From the NCBI GenBank assembly GCA_026004655.1, contig BPJO01000005.1, positions 1-64,000 on the forward strand: 64,000 nucleotides of DNA, read 5' to 3'. Position numbers and translations under genes: made by a program. The DNA comes from Phycisphaerae bacterium (GTDB taxonomy: Bacteria > Planctomycetota > Phycisphaerae > Tepidisphaerales > Tepidisphaeraceae). Each line of letters opens with the position of its first letter. Position 1 is the stretch's first letter. The notes beneath the pieces are model-generated. The model was not told the DNA's origin, made no database searches, and worked only from the letters and a program-made list of their open reading frames with translations. Shown here in pieces: positions 20,531-30,604 of this stretch.

Positions 20531-20721
20531 CAACAGGAATTAAAAAATTAATTTCCTGTCGATATGCTAACACCTACCAAACTATATTCAATTGGATCTC
20601 ATTCGGCAAGTTAAATCAAATTAATTCAACGGATGGTGCATCTACAAATCCCATCGAGCGACCTTAAAGGGTGGAGTATGGGGTTGAAAGTTTGTTCGGA
20701 TTAAATCTTAATCGTACCATC

Positions 20722-21636
20722 ATGCAAGTTCCCCCGACCGGACACGACCCCGTCTTACTCAACGAGATCCTGGAATGGTGTTCACCTCATGACGGTCAGT
20801 TGGTAGTCGATGCAACGGTAGGAAGGGGCGGGCACTCCTTGGCTTTGGCCAAGGCCATTGCCCCCCACGGGACCTTGATCGGAATGGATTATGACCCGAG
20901 AAACCTGGCATATGCCCGGGATCGGTTGGCTAAATCCGATTTAACCACTCAAGTCAGGCTTTTTCACGCCAATTTCTCAGAACTCATCGAAGTACTCCGT
21001 CAAGCAAACCATCCCCGGGTAGATCTGATCCTGGCGGATCTGGGCGTGAGCACGAATCAGCTGTTTGAGCAGGAATATGGTTTGTCTTTTTCAAATCCAG
21101 TCCCCCTGGACATGCGTCTGGACCCCCGAAATCCGTTAACAGCCCGGACGATTGTGAACACCTGGTCCGAGCAAAAACTTGCTACGGTACTGTACGAGTT
21201 GGCCGATGAAAGATTTTCCCGAAGGATCGCGAAAAAGATTGTGGAAGCACGCAAGCGTTCGCCGATTAATACAACAGATGAGCTAGCCGATCTGGTCCGG
21301 AGTGTTGTACCCGTCCCGAGAGGCAGCGACCGATCAATCCCGATCGACCCTGCCACCCGAACTTTTTTAGCCCTTCGGATGGTGGTCAACGGTGAGATGG
21401 AAAATCTGGAAAAACTTCTGAGAGTTGCTCCGGATCATCTCAAGCCGGGTGGAAAGATCGCGATCATCAGTTTTCACTCGACCGAAGACCGGTTGGTGAA
21501 GCATGTGTTTCGGTCGGCGGAGCAGACCGGGCAACTGAAGGTCCTGACCTCCAAGCCTATCGTCCCCTCCGAGACCGAAATCCAAGCTAATCCCCGATCC
21601 CGGTCGGCAAAACTACGTGTGGCTGAGCGTTTGTGA
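20722..21636 (+). CDS. rsmH: 16S rRNA (cytosine1402-N4)-methyltransferase (start 20671 or 20722)
   Basis: HDPVLLNEILEWCSP, VDATVGRGGHSLA, LADLGVSTNQL, ISFHSTEDRLVKH. Confidence 0.96.
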   Translation: MQVPPTGHDPVLLNEILEWCSPHDGQLVVDATVGRGGHSLALAKAIAPHGTLIGMDYDPRNLAYARDRLAKSDLTTQVRLFHANFSELIEVLRQANHPRVDLILADLGVSTNQLFEQEYGLSFSNPVPLDMRLDPRNPLTARTIVNTWSEQKLATVLYELADERFSRRIAKKIVEARKRSPINTTDELADLVRSVVPVPRGSDRSIPIDPATRTFLALRMVVNGEMENLEKLLRVAPDHLKPGGKIAIISFHSTEDRLVKHVFRSAEQTGQLKVLTSKPIVPSETEIQANPRSRSAKLRVAERL

Positions 21637-21713
21637 TACCGAATCGAGGCGGATGTCCTGCGAAAACAACACAGGGTTGATCCGACCGAACATTCTGAGT
21701 CGAAGGACCTGAC

Positions 21714-22715
21714 ATGACCCGTGAAACCAAAATCGGCCTGCTCGTAGGCCTGGCGTTTATCATCGTTGTCGGAATCTTGCTTTCAGAGCATCTGACGACG
21801 ACCACTGAACGACCGTCCGCCCCTCTGGCCGATGCTGGCATCGGTGTGCGTGAAGCCGTGGCAGTTCCCGGGATCAATACCAGCGACACCTCGACAACAC
21901 CTTACCGGGCTCCGGAACCGGTCCATCCCGTCCCCACCGCCCGTGAACTTGCCCAGACGGGATCAGCCACTACGCCTCAGGTTGCCGTCGGACCCGGATC
22001 GGATCCGAAAACCCCGATCCTGATCACTAACACCCCTACTGCCCCGAGCGTCATTCCCGTTACCCAACAAGACCGTCCTGATAATGCCCCACCGACCATG
22101 GAATCTCCGGTGGTGACACGGGTTCCGACGGATATTTTTGCCAACCAGCACCCGGTTCAAGTCGTCGCCCAACAGCACGGTGAAAGCGTTGTTCCTGTGG
22201 TTCCAACGGTTCAAAATCAGGCGCAAAATAATGCCGCTCCGGCTAAACTGACCCTTCCCAGCAGAGTTCGTGAGTATATCGCCCAGCCAGGGGACACCCT
22301 TTCGCGGATCGCTGCTCTGTTGCCGGGGGGAAACACCAAAACCAACCGGGATGCCGTCATTGCGTTGAACCCCGAGCTACAGAAAGACCCCAACAAAGTT
22401 ATCGCCGGTCGCAAATATCAGCTTCCGGTCGAAGTCGGTCCGAAACAGACGATCCCGATACCGGAACCGCTTGTTCGAACCCCCAGCCGGGCAGTACCTA
22501 GCACCTCGTCCGATTCGACCCAGACCATGTCTTACCGAACATACGTGGTCAAAAAAGGCGATAGCCTCAGTAAAATCGCTGTGGAGCAACTGGGTTCCCG
22601 ATCTCACGTCGCCCTCATTCGCGAACTGAACCGGGACGTGCTCAAGGGCAGCGATGTGATCCGGATCGATATGAAACTTAAACTGCCCGCCAAAACGGTC
22701 GCTTCAACGGATTAA
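21714..22715 (+). CDS. membrane-anchored protein with two LysM domains
   Basis: N-term TM; REYIAQPGDTLSRIAALLPG and RTYVVKKGDSLSKIAVEQLG. Confidence 0.88.
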   Translation: MTRETKIGLLVGLAFIIVVGILLSEHLTTTTERPSAPLADAGIGVREAVAVPGINTSDTSTTPYRAPEPVHPVPTARELAQTGSATTPQVAVGPGSDPKTPILITNTPTAPSVIPVTQQDRPDNAPPTMESPVVTRVPTDIFANQHPVQVVAQQHGESVVPVVPTVQNQAQNNAAPAKLTLPSRVREYIAQPGDTLSRIAALLPGGNTKTNRDAVIALNPELQKDPNKVIAGRKYQLPVEVGPKQTIPIPEPLVRTPSRAVPSTSSDSTQTMSYRTYVVKKGDSLSKIAVEQLGSRSHVALIRELNRDVLKGSDVIRIDMKLKLPAKTVASTD

Positions 22716-22792
22716 AACAGATACGACACAGTCCGTTGTCGTACCAACCAGTTCGACCGAAGGCTTGTTTGTTAGACGTGGACGGGATGTGA

Positions 22793-23080
22793 ATGCTCAA
22801 GCTCCTAATTTGCATTTTTTGTGCCTGTTTGATCACGGGAACGCTGGTTCATCTGAAACACCAGCGGATGGAAATCCATTACCAGATCAATCAGGCGCAC
22901 GAACGTCTTCAGAACCTCCAGATCGAACTTTGGAATCAGCAGTTACAGGTCGCGATTTACACCGCCCCGAACGCGATCGAAAACACGGTCGGTTCTCATC
23001 ACTTGGATCTGGTTCCTGCCCAGCCTGTCCCGTCATCGACCCCATTCCGATCCGACGCGTATAACACGGATGCCGAGTAA
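22793..23080 (+). CDS. FtsL-like small bitopic protein
   Basis: 95 aa: one N-terminal TM, then coiled-coil-like HQRMEIHYQINQAHERLQNLQIELWNQQLQ; dcw-like position after rsmH. Confidence 0.55.
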   Translation: MLKLLICIFCACLITGTLVHLKHQRMEIHYQINQAHERLQNLQIELWNQQLQVAIYTAPNAIENTVGSHHLDLVPAQPVPSSTPFRSDAYNTDAE

Positions 23081-23140
23081 CTCGGTGGGGTAGTACAGAG
23101 AAAGGAGTGGAATCGCCGATGAAGGTATCTGACGCTGTTT

Positions 23141-23395
23141 ATGTCCAACCCACACCGACACTGCCCGTTTCTGAACCGGAATGACACCCGCTGTGCGGGA
23201 CATTTTCAGGTCGGGCATCTGGAACAGGCTTTTCGGTACTGTTTTGACCATTATAAAGCCTGTCCGACCTACCTGGAGTTGTTGGTCGAACGTCGTCTTC
23301 GTCGAATGACAGAGAGTGTGGTTCATGCCTCGTCGCTGGTCCAAATCACGGTTTCATCGTCGACCAGATCGTCGAGCGACTCTCGTGCCGCCTGA
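23141..23395 (+). CDS. small cysteine-patterned protein (HCPFLN..RC..YCFDHYKACPTY)
   Basis: 84 aa ORF overlapping the xerD-like start; regularly spaced Cys. Confidence 0.5.
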   Translation: MSNPHRHCPFLNRNDTRCAGHFQVGHLEQAFRYCFDHYKACPTYLELLVERRLRRMTESVVHASSLVQITVSSSTRSSSDSRAA

Positions 23396-24305
23396 ATTGT
23401 TATCTTTTCTGGGGTATTTGTCGTCTGAACGGGGACTGGCTCGAAATACCATCGAAGCCTATCGTCGGGACCTGACGGATCTGATCGGATGGTTGAACCC
23501 GCCGAACGGGCCTTGCCGGGCGAGCAAACTGGAGGAGGCAACTGCCCAGCACTTCCGGGATTACTTGCAAAACCAAACCCGTCGGAATCAGTCCACCAAA
23601 ACAGTAGCCCGACGTCTAGCAGCCATCCGGGTTTTCCTGAAATACCTGGAAGTGATGGGTCAGGACAAACAACACATACTGCAACAGTTGGAACGTCCCA
23701 AACCCGAACGAGATCTGCCCAACATCCTGAACACCGAACAGGTAGCCCGTTTAATCCAAGCCCCGGACCCTTCCGATACCAAGTTTTATCATCGGGACGT
23801 AGCCATCCTCGAACTGTTGTACGCTGCGGGTCTTCGGGCAAGCGAACTGTGCCAGTTGAGTGTTCGGGATGTGAACTTGGAAGTCGCAGCCGTTCGGGTT
23901 CTTGGAAAGGGATCCAAAGAACGTATCGTCCCGATCGGTCAGGCGTGTGTCCGAGCGATCCGGGAATATCTACGAACCGGTCGTCCGAGATTGCTGCAAA
24001 CCCCATCGCAAAACGGAAAAAAAGATCCCGAACGACTCTTTTTATCCCGTTCCGGGCATCCGCTGGATCGTGTGAGCCTATGGTTGTTGATTTTGCGATA
24101 CGCCAAAAAGATTCAGTTGCTGAATGAAGTGAGTCCTCACGTTCTACGTCATTGTTTTGCAAGTCATCTGTTGAGCGGGGGGGCTGATTTACGGATCGTT
24201 CAGGAACTGCTCGGACATGCGGATGTTTCAACGACCCAGATTTACACCCACGTGGACACCGGTCGATTAAAAAAAGTGCACCGACAGTTTCATCCCCGGG
24301 CGTGA
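23316..24305 (+). CDS. xerD: tyrosine recombinase XerC/XerD
   Basis: FLGYLSSERGLARNTIEAYRRDL; LYAAGLRASELCQL; HVLRHCFASHLLSGGADLRIVQELLGHADVSTTQIYTHV. Confidence 0.95.
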   Translation: MWFMPRRWSKSRFHRRPDRRATLVPPELLSFLGYLSSERGLARNTIEAYRRDLTDLIGWLNPPNGPCRASKLEEATAQHFRDYLQNQTRRNQSTKTVARRLAAIRVFLKYLEVMGQDKQHILQQLERPKPERDLPNILNTEQVARLIQAPDPSDTKFYHRDVAILELLYAAGLRASELCQLSVRDVNLEVAAVRVLGKGSKERIVPIGQACVRAIREYLRTGRPRLLQTPSQNGKKDPERLFLSRSGHPLDRVSLWLLILRYAKKIQLLNEVSPHVLRHCFASHLLSGGADLRIVQELLGHADVSTTQIYTHVDTGRLKKVHRQFHPRA

Positions 24306-24358
24306 ATCATCCAACCCCTACGACTCCGATCGGAGATACCGGAAAGCATTCCAAGACA

Positions 24359-24385
24359 AGGCCCACAACCGGGGATTGTGGGCCT
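24359..24385. terminator. terminator hairpin between convergent xerD-like and sigma-factor genes
   Basis: Perfect 10 bp inverted repeat AGGCCCACAA-CCGGGGA-TTGTGGGCCT. Confidence 0.75.
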
Positions 24386-24416
24386 GAAGGACGAGTCATC
24401 AAAGGGTCTCTGGTTT

Positions 24417-25388
24417 TTAAGACAGATCGGCTGTGGGGGTGTGGTCAGCCGGTTTTAGGACACCTTCTTCGATGAGTCTTCGGATTTTGAAAAGGGCTTT
24501 GTTCTGGATTTGTCGGACCCGTTCTTTGGTCACGCCGATGATCCGTCCGACCTCTTCGAGTGTCAGCGGGGTTTCCTGGTCCTGATCCCAATTGAATCGT
24601 TGTCGAATAACAGTTTGCTCGACATGGCTCAGGTGAGCAAGGTTCCGATCGACGATCTGTTTAAGTTCGTCCACAAGGTCTTCCTCGACGGAATCCCGTT
24701 TGCGGTCGGTCCAATCGCTCTTTTCGAGGTCAGGCTCGAACTCGACGGGGAAACGCTGACGGTGTTTGGAGTATTTCTGAGCCGTTCGGCTGAAGGCTTT
24801 GAGAATGGCTCGGCAGGCGTATGTCGAAAACTTGAATCCCCGCTCGACATTGAACTTATCGACCGCCCGAAGCAGGGCCATGTTTCCTTCGGAGACGATC
24901 TCAGCAAAATCGACGTCGCCCAGACGGGTCCGTTTGGCCATGGCCAGGACCAATGCGAGATTGGTGCGGGTCAAATATTCACGATAGTGTTCGCTTTTAC
25001 CATGCCAATCAATTAACTGCTCGGCTAACTCTCGGGTCAGACCCTCTGACTTGGCCTTTTTTTGTAAACGGGTCAGTTTGTACTTGGCATAGTTGTAACG
25101 AAGGAACATCACCCGTTCCTGCTCAGCCGACATGAACTGAGGGGTAACGGTCGGATCAGAAAAAGAGGCTTCATCCCGAGTCGGTTGATACCAGGAGATC
25201 ATGGGAAGTGCTTCCGGGGTATCAGAAAACAGTTCTTGTTCGATGTTCTTTCGTTTGAAAGAGGGAGAATCCATGTACGCATAATCGCCGGCAAGAATCC
25301 GTTCAGCTTGCTTTCGAAGCTCGTCGGGCAAAGACGTCTTGCGAGAAGCGCGTTGTTTCCGGGTCGTTTTGAGGGTTGTCGTGCTCAT
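24417..25388 (-). CDS. sigma-70 family RNA polymerase sigma factor
   Basis: 323 aa; LTRTNLALVLAMAKR...FAEIVSEGNMALLRAVDKFNVERGFKFSTYACRAILKAF; LTLEEVGRIIGVTKERVRQIQNKALFKIR. Confidence 0.93.
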   Translation of the reverse strand: MSTTTLKTTRKQRASRKTSLPDELRKQAERILAGDYAYMDSPSFKRKNIEQELFSDTPEALPMISWYQPTRDEASFSDPTVTPQFMSAEQERVMFLRYNYAKYKLTRLQKKAKSEGLTRELAEQLIDWHGKSEHYREYLTRTNLALVLAMAKRTRLGDVDFAEIVSEGNMALLRAVDKFNVERGFKFSTYACRAILKAFSRTAQKYSKHRQRFPVEFEPDLEKSDWTDRKRDSVEEDLVDELKQIVDRNLAHLSHVEQTVIRQRFNWDQDQETPLTLEEVGRIIGVTKERVRQIQNKALFKIRRLIEEGVLKPADHTPTADLS

Positions 25389-26051
25389 CCTGTGCTCCCT
25401 TCTTTTGGAGTGTGAGCATCGTTGTGATGTCTCATCACCCGTTAATTATACGTCGATGTTAGCATCCATTTATACGTGTCCACATTAGAAACAGATGGAT
25501 TGTTTCAACTCAACACAGATCCATAACTTGCAGATCAACCACTGGGTTAGAAAATCGAGCGGATCACTCGATGGACACTTATTCAAAAGTTTGACAGGTC
25601 CATCACATTTTCCCGATTCGACCTGCACACGGTCAATTCATCCGATTTCTATCTCTTTGATCATCATTGTCTATTCGATGACTGAAAATAACGTGTGATT
25701 CTTCTAAAAATATATTCATATGCGCTGAGCAAATAGTTTTTTCTTATGGAAACCATAGGGAAACCGTAGATTCGATTCAGTGTTTCTCTTGTCTTTGTTG
25801 AAGATGCTGAAAACGCTGAAAAAGGAACCAAACGGGCAAAAGAACGGACAAGACTTGTTAATTCATGGCGAAAATCCAAAAAAATGGAGGCTAGGCGCTA
25901 GGATACCGGAGTTTGGGGCTTGAGTCGGAATTTTCTTGCAAAATCTAACCAAAAAGTAATATTAACTATTACGGGACGTGCGGGATTAAACTCCGGAAGG
26001 GATTCCTGTGGGTTTAAGCCTCGCTGAATTGCGAAAGGAGAGGCTTGAAAA

Positions 26052-27059
26052 ATGGCTTTACAATCCAGAGGAGCGACCCGTCCGGTCTTACCGGCGTCTG
26101 CTTCGTATTCTGCCCTTGACCAACATGTCGAAATGCTGGTGTTCGAGTCGTCTGTCATGGGTTCGGTGATGGATGCTGCTGCCAGTATAGCCAACCGTCG
26201 TTCAACGGTATTGATTCTGGGAGAAACAGGGACTGGCAAAGAGATGCTGGCCCGATACATTCATTTCCATTCTGAACGAGCTTCCAAACCTTTTGTCACG
26301 GTCGATTGCTCAGCATTGACCGAATCGCTTTTTGAGTCGCAGTTGTTTGGGCATGTCAAAGGAGCCTTTACCGGTGCGATTCGGGACAGTCTTGGTTTTA
26401 TTCGGGCAGCTGATACCGGGACCTTGTTTATTGATGAAGTTGGTGAACTTCCGCCCGCGATGCAATCCAAACTGCTTCGGGTAATTCAAGAACGGGCAGT
26501 GATTCCGGTCGGCGATACTCGAAGTTATCCGGTGGACGTACGCGTTATCTGTGCCACCAATCGGGATATTGCCGGGATGGTCCAAGCCGGGACGTTCCGT
26601 GAGGATCTATATTTTCGTATCAATGTCATCACGCTTCACTTGCCACCGCTCCGCAAACGCCCAACAGACGTTATTCCCCTTGCGAAGCATTTCTTAGACC
26701 AACAAGCCAGGATTTACGGGGAACCCCCCAAACACCTCAGCCCCGAAGCCCGGGAAGCACTTCTCCGATATGCCTGGCCCGGAAACGTCCGTGAACTAGC
26801 CAACGTCATCGAACACGCTCATGTCCTTTCAGGTCCCGAATGCATCGAGCTTGAGCATTTGCCCGAACGGTTGTGGATCAACCCACCATCCCCCTTGTTC
26901 TCTGATTTGCATCTTGTGGAAATCGAACGCCGAGTGATCACCGAGGCCCTTCGGAGAACCAAAGGTAACAAGGCTGCGGCTGCACGATTGGTCGGTTTGA
27001 ACGTCCAAAAGTTTAAACGACACATGGCAAAGCTCAAAATCGAACTAAAAAACGTATAA
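26052..27059 (+). CDS. sigma-54-dependent AAA+ activator without receiver domain (PspF-like)
   Basis: LGETGTGKEMLARYIH, GHVKGAFTGAI, C-term Fis-like HTH TKGNKAAAARLVGLN. Confidence 0.9.
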   Translation: MALQSRGATRPVLPASASYSALDQHVEMLVFESSVMGSVMDAAASIANRRSTVLILGETGTGKEMLARYIHFHSERASKPFVTVDCSALTESLFESQLFGHVKGAFTGAIRDSLGFIRAADTGTLFIDEVGELPPAMQSKLLRVIQERAVIPVGDTRSYPVDVRVICATNRDIAGMVQAGTFREDLYFRINVITLHLPPLRKRPTDVIPLAKHFLDQQARIYGEPPKHLSPEAREALLRYAWPGNVRELANVIEHAHVLSGPECIELEHLPERLWINPPSPLFSDLHLVEIERRVITEALRRTKGNKAAAARLVGLNVQKFKRHMAKLKIELKNV

Positions 27060-27110
27060 GCGCTTTTAAATTAATAGTTTATATCATTTTGCGTCAGTAT
27101 TTTTACCGCG

Positions 27111-27842
27111 TCAACAAGTGGTGTTTGGGTCAGAGGCGTTCGGACGGGCGGGGTATTTCGCCAGAGCAATCAGCATCCCAACGACGGCCAATCCGGTATG
27201 TAGCGCGACGCTTTTTCCCGGTCCGGACGGATAAGCATACAAGACATCTTGTCCTAAATTGGTCAGACGGGCATAAGCAATCGGGGCGTGAGTCCAGTCT
27301 CCCATTTCCGGAAACAGGCTAGCGACTGCAAAAAGTGGTTGATAGCCCAGCAGATGATCGATGCACCATTGTCCCCAAAGGGTATGAAAGTAAGGCGACA
27401 TCCAGACCGGCCAGGTCATCCAGCCTAAAAATAAGGTCAACAATAATCCACCGCCCGGTCCGTAACCGATCAGTCGGCCGATCCCTTGGGTCATGCTCAT
27501 CATCCCGCAGCAGATCACCCAAGTCATCAGAACAAACCCCAGGATATCCCGGAGGGTGTATCCGACCGAGCCCAGCCCCAGGATCATCGGGCTACAACAT
27601 CCCACACTGACGGAAAAGGAGAAAACCGTCCCAATGCCTAAGTTTTTCGCAAGTTCGTTCAATCCGATTCCCAAAAGTCCGGACACGAACAGGATGGAAA
27701 AAATCGACCCCAGAGAAACATCCAGCAGGCAGTAGATCACCAGCCCCAAGGTCATCGCAAGGGTGATTGCGAGACAAAGACTTAGTAAGACCCGGGGTGA
27801 GAAGGTCAGTCTGTGCAAGAGATAATCCGAGATCGGATTCAT
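27111..27842 (-). CDS. polytopic membrane protein, unknown function
   Basis: 243 aa with multiple TM stretches. Confidence 0.6.
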   Translation of the reverse strand: MNPISDYLLHRLTFSPRVLLSLCLAITLAMTLGLVIYCLLDVSLGSIFSILFVSGLLGIGLNELAKNLGIGTVFSFSVSVGCCSPMILGLGSVGYTLRDILGFVLMTWVICCGMMSMTQGIGRLIGYGPGGGLLLTLFLGWMTWPVWMSPYFHTLWGQWCIDHLLGYQPLFAVASLFPEMGDWTHAPIAYARLTNLGQDVLYAYPSGPGKSVALHTGLAVVGMLIALAKYPARPNASDPNTTC

Positions 27843-27868
27843 CCGTTTGGGTCTCCATCGACCGGGGA

Positions 27869-28991
27869 TCAGGGTCTTCTTCGGATCGAACTGTCGAGCA
27901 TGATTTTCTTCTCAAAGATTCGACCTTCCCGCCAGTATCGGACGACGACCGTATCTCCGGGCTTGTATTTTTCGAGGGCAAGGTACATATCGTCGCTACT
28001 GGTGACAGGACGACCGTCGATCGAGAGGATGATATCCCCGACGCGGATTTGTCCGTTGCTGAGTCGAGTGGTACCCCGGAGTCCTGCAACCTCTGCGGCG
28101 CTTCCGGGCAGGGTCTGGACGATCACAACCCCTTGTACATTCAGACGTTGAGCGAACCGACGGGAAAGTTCATCGCTCATAGTGACCCCGAGGGCAGCCC
28201 GTTCGACCATTCCGAACTTGATCAACTGGGGGACCACCCGGTTGATCGTATCGACGGGGACGGCAAAACCCGATGCCCGCGCTGGTTCCTGAAGGAGAAA
28301 AAATGGCGGTGTTCATACCGATCAGTCGGCCGGCGCTATCTAAGAGCGGTCCTCCGGAGTTTCCCGGGTTAATAGCAGCATCGGTCTGGATTACGTTTTC
28401 GATCGGTTGACCGGTGACGGCTCGGATGGTCCGTCCCAAAGCCGATACAATCCCGGTCGTCAGGGTATGGTCTAGTCCGAAAGGATTTCCTATGGCGTAA
28501 ACGTTTTGACCGACCTGCAAGTCATGACTGGTGCCCACCGGAATGGGTGTGATTGATCCCCTCGGGCGAATCCGAAGAACAGCAATATCGTGCTCGGGCG
28601 CTATGCCTACGAGGTCGGCCGGGTAGGCTTGTTCGTCACTGAAGGCGACGATGGCTGAGCTAGCCCCCTGAATGACGTGGTAATTGGTCACGATATGACC
28701 ATTGTCGTCCCAGACGAATCCCGAACCGGTTCCCGCGTCCACTTCTCCGACGCCTCGACCGAAAAAGTCGATCTGTTGCTGACGGGTGGTGATGAAAACG
28801 ACGGACGGGCTGATCCGACGGAACAATTCGATGGTTGATTGTTCGGACGGATTTAGATCTCCTCTAACGCTAGGCACGCGCGGTTCGGCTTCGATCGGTT
28901 GGTAGGCGACAAAAAGGACATATGCCAGAAGGCCTCCCAAGAATCCTGAGAGTAAGATGGTTCGCCAGCTCGGTATCGGCTGAGGAGTCAT
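27869..28991 (-). CDS. HtrA/DegQ-family S1C serine protease with PDZ domain, one +1 frameshift
   Basis: [59 protein letters not shown] in ORF 27869..28237. Removing one A from A4 at 28265-28268 restores [19 protein letters not shown]. Confidence 0.9.
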
Positions 28992-29123
28992 ACCAGTTTC
29001 CTTTCCAGTCGCGGTATTGTAACTACGGTTATAGGATCGAAAACATAACGTTTTTGTTCGGGTTCGGAGAAATTGCGGTTCTTTGTTCAGATATTACCAT
29101 CGGTCACGAGCGAGGAACGGATA

Positions 29124-30552
29124 TGGTTGATAAAAAATACCTGGCATTTGATTTCGGCGCTGAAAGCGGACGCGCGATCCTGGGCCTATTGAGCGACGGG
29201 AAGCTCAACCTGGAGGAAAAACACCGGTTTGCCAACCCGATGGGACAGATGCGCAACCGTCTTCAATGGGACCTGTTGGGGCAATGGGAACAGATCAAAC
29301 AGGGTTTGAGGAAAACCAAGGGTGTTTCATTGGACGGGATCGGGGTGGATACCTGGGGAGTGGATTTTGGTCTCCTGGATGAATCGGGAGAAGTGATCGG
29401 AAATCCGACGATGTACCGGGATAGTTGCACACAGGGGATGATCGAAGATGTCAATTCGGTTGTCGGAACAGGAACGGTGTATCAGACGACCGGCATTCAG
29501 ACCATGTTTTTCAACACGTTGTATCAGTTGCGGGCCTTGGTGAAAAACCGCAGCCCGCGTCTGACGACTGCTTCGAGGCTGCTATTCATGCCGGACCTGT
29601 TTAACTATCTGCTGACCGGAGTGGCCAAAGGAGAGTTTTCGATCGTTAGCACGTCCCAGATGTATGACCCGGTCCGCAAGACATGGGCCGAGGATCTTTT
29701 AAGGAAACTGGACATCCCGACTCATATACTGCCTGTGATCATTCCGACGGGAACGGTGTTGGGGCCTTTGTTGCAGGAAGTGGCTCGAGAGTGCGAGATC
29801 CCTTCAGCCCCCGTGATCGCCACAGCCGGTCATGATACAGCCAGTGCCGTGGTCTCTGTTCCTGCATCGACCCCGAACTGGTGTTATATTTCGTCCGGAA
29901 CATGGTCGTTAATGGGGGTGGAACTGGACCGGCCGATCATCAATGACAAATCGTTGAAGTATAACTACACGAACGAAGGGGGGATTCGGGGGGGACGATC
30001 CGATTCTTGAAAAATATCATGGGAATGTGGTTGATCCAGGAATGTCGAAGACACTTCATTAAAGAAGGTCACGAATACAGCTATGCCGAGCTGACTCGAC
30101 TGGCATCAGAGGCTGAGCCTTTTGCGGTGTTGGTGGATCCGGATTTTCCCCCCTTTCGCGACGCCCCGGCGACATGCCCCCGCAAAATCGACCAGTTCTG
30201 TGAACGCACCGGCCAAACCAAGCCAGAATCGGTAGGGGGCTTACGTTCGGTGCTGTGTAGATTCGTTGGCGCTGAAATACAGGCAAACTCTGCAGGGTCT
30301 GCAGGACATCCTGGACCGATCCATCGACACGATCCACATTGTCGGTGGGGGGGACGCAGAATGAGCTGCTCAATCAACTCACAGCAGACGTCTGCCAACG
30401 TGTTGTTGTGACCGGTCCTGTCGAAGCGACAGCCGTGGGCAATATCCTGGTCCAGGCGATCGCCACCGGTGCTGTTGCGGATATCGTACAAGCCCGGCAG
30501 GGTGGTACGGGATAGTTTCCCCGTCAAACATTACAACCCCCTCTCGTTCTAA
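29124..30552 (+). CDS. rhaB: rhamnulokinase-like FGGY kinase, several frameshifts after ~29980
   Basis: [66 protein letters not shown]; continuation [18 protein letters not shown] in ORF 30007..30411. Confidence 0.85.
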
Positions 30553-30604
30553 CACAGAAATAGAATCCGTCTACGAACGCTTCCTTTCATATCAACAATA
30601 GTCG

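Noticed and set aside
23323-24231. 302 aa minus-strand ORF antisense to the xerD-like gene
   Set aside because: The plus strand encodes an unmistakable tyrosine recombinase; the antisense translation has no recognisable motif.
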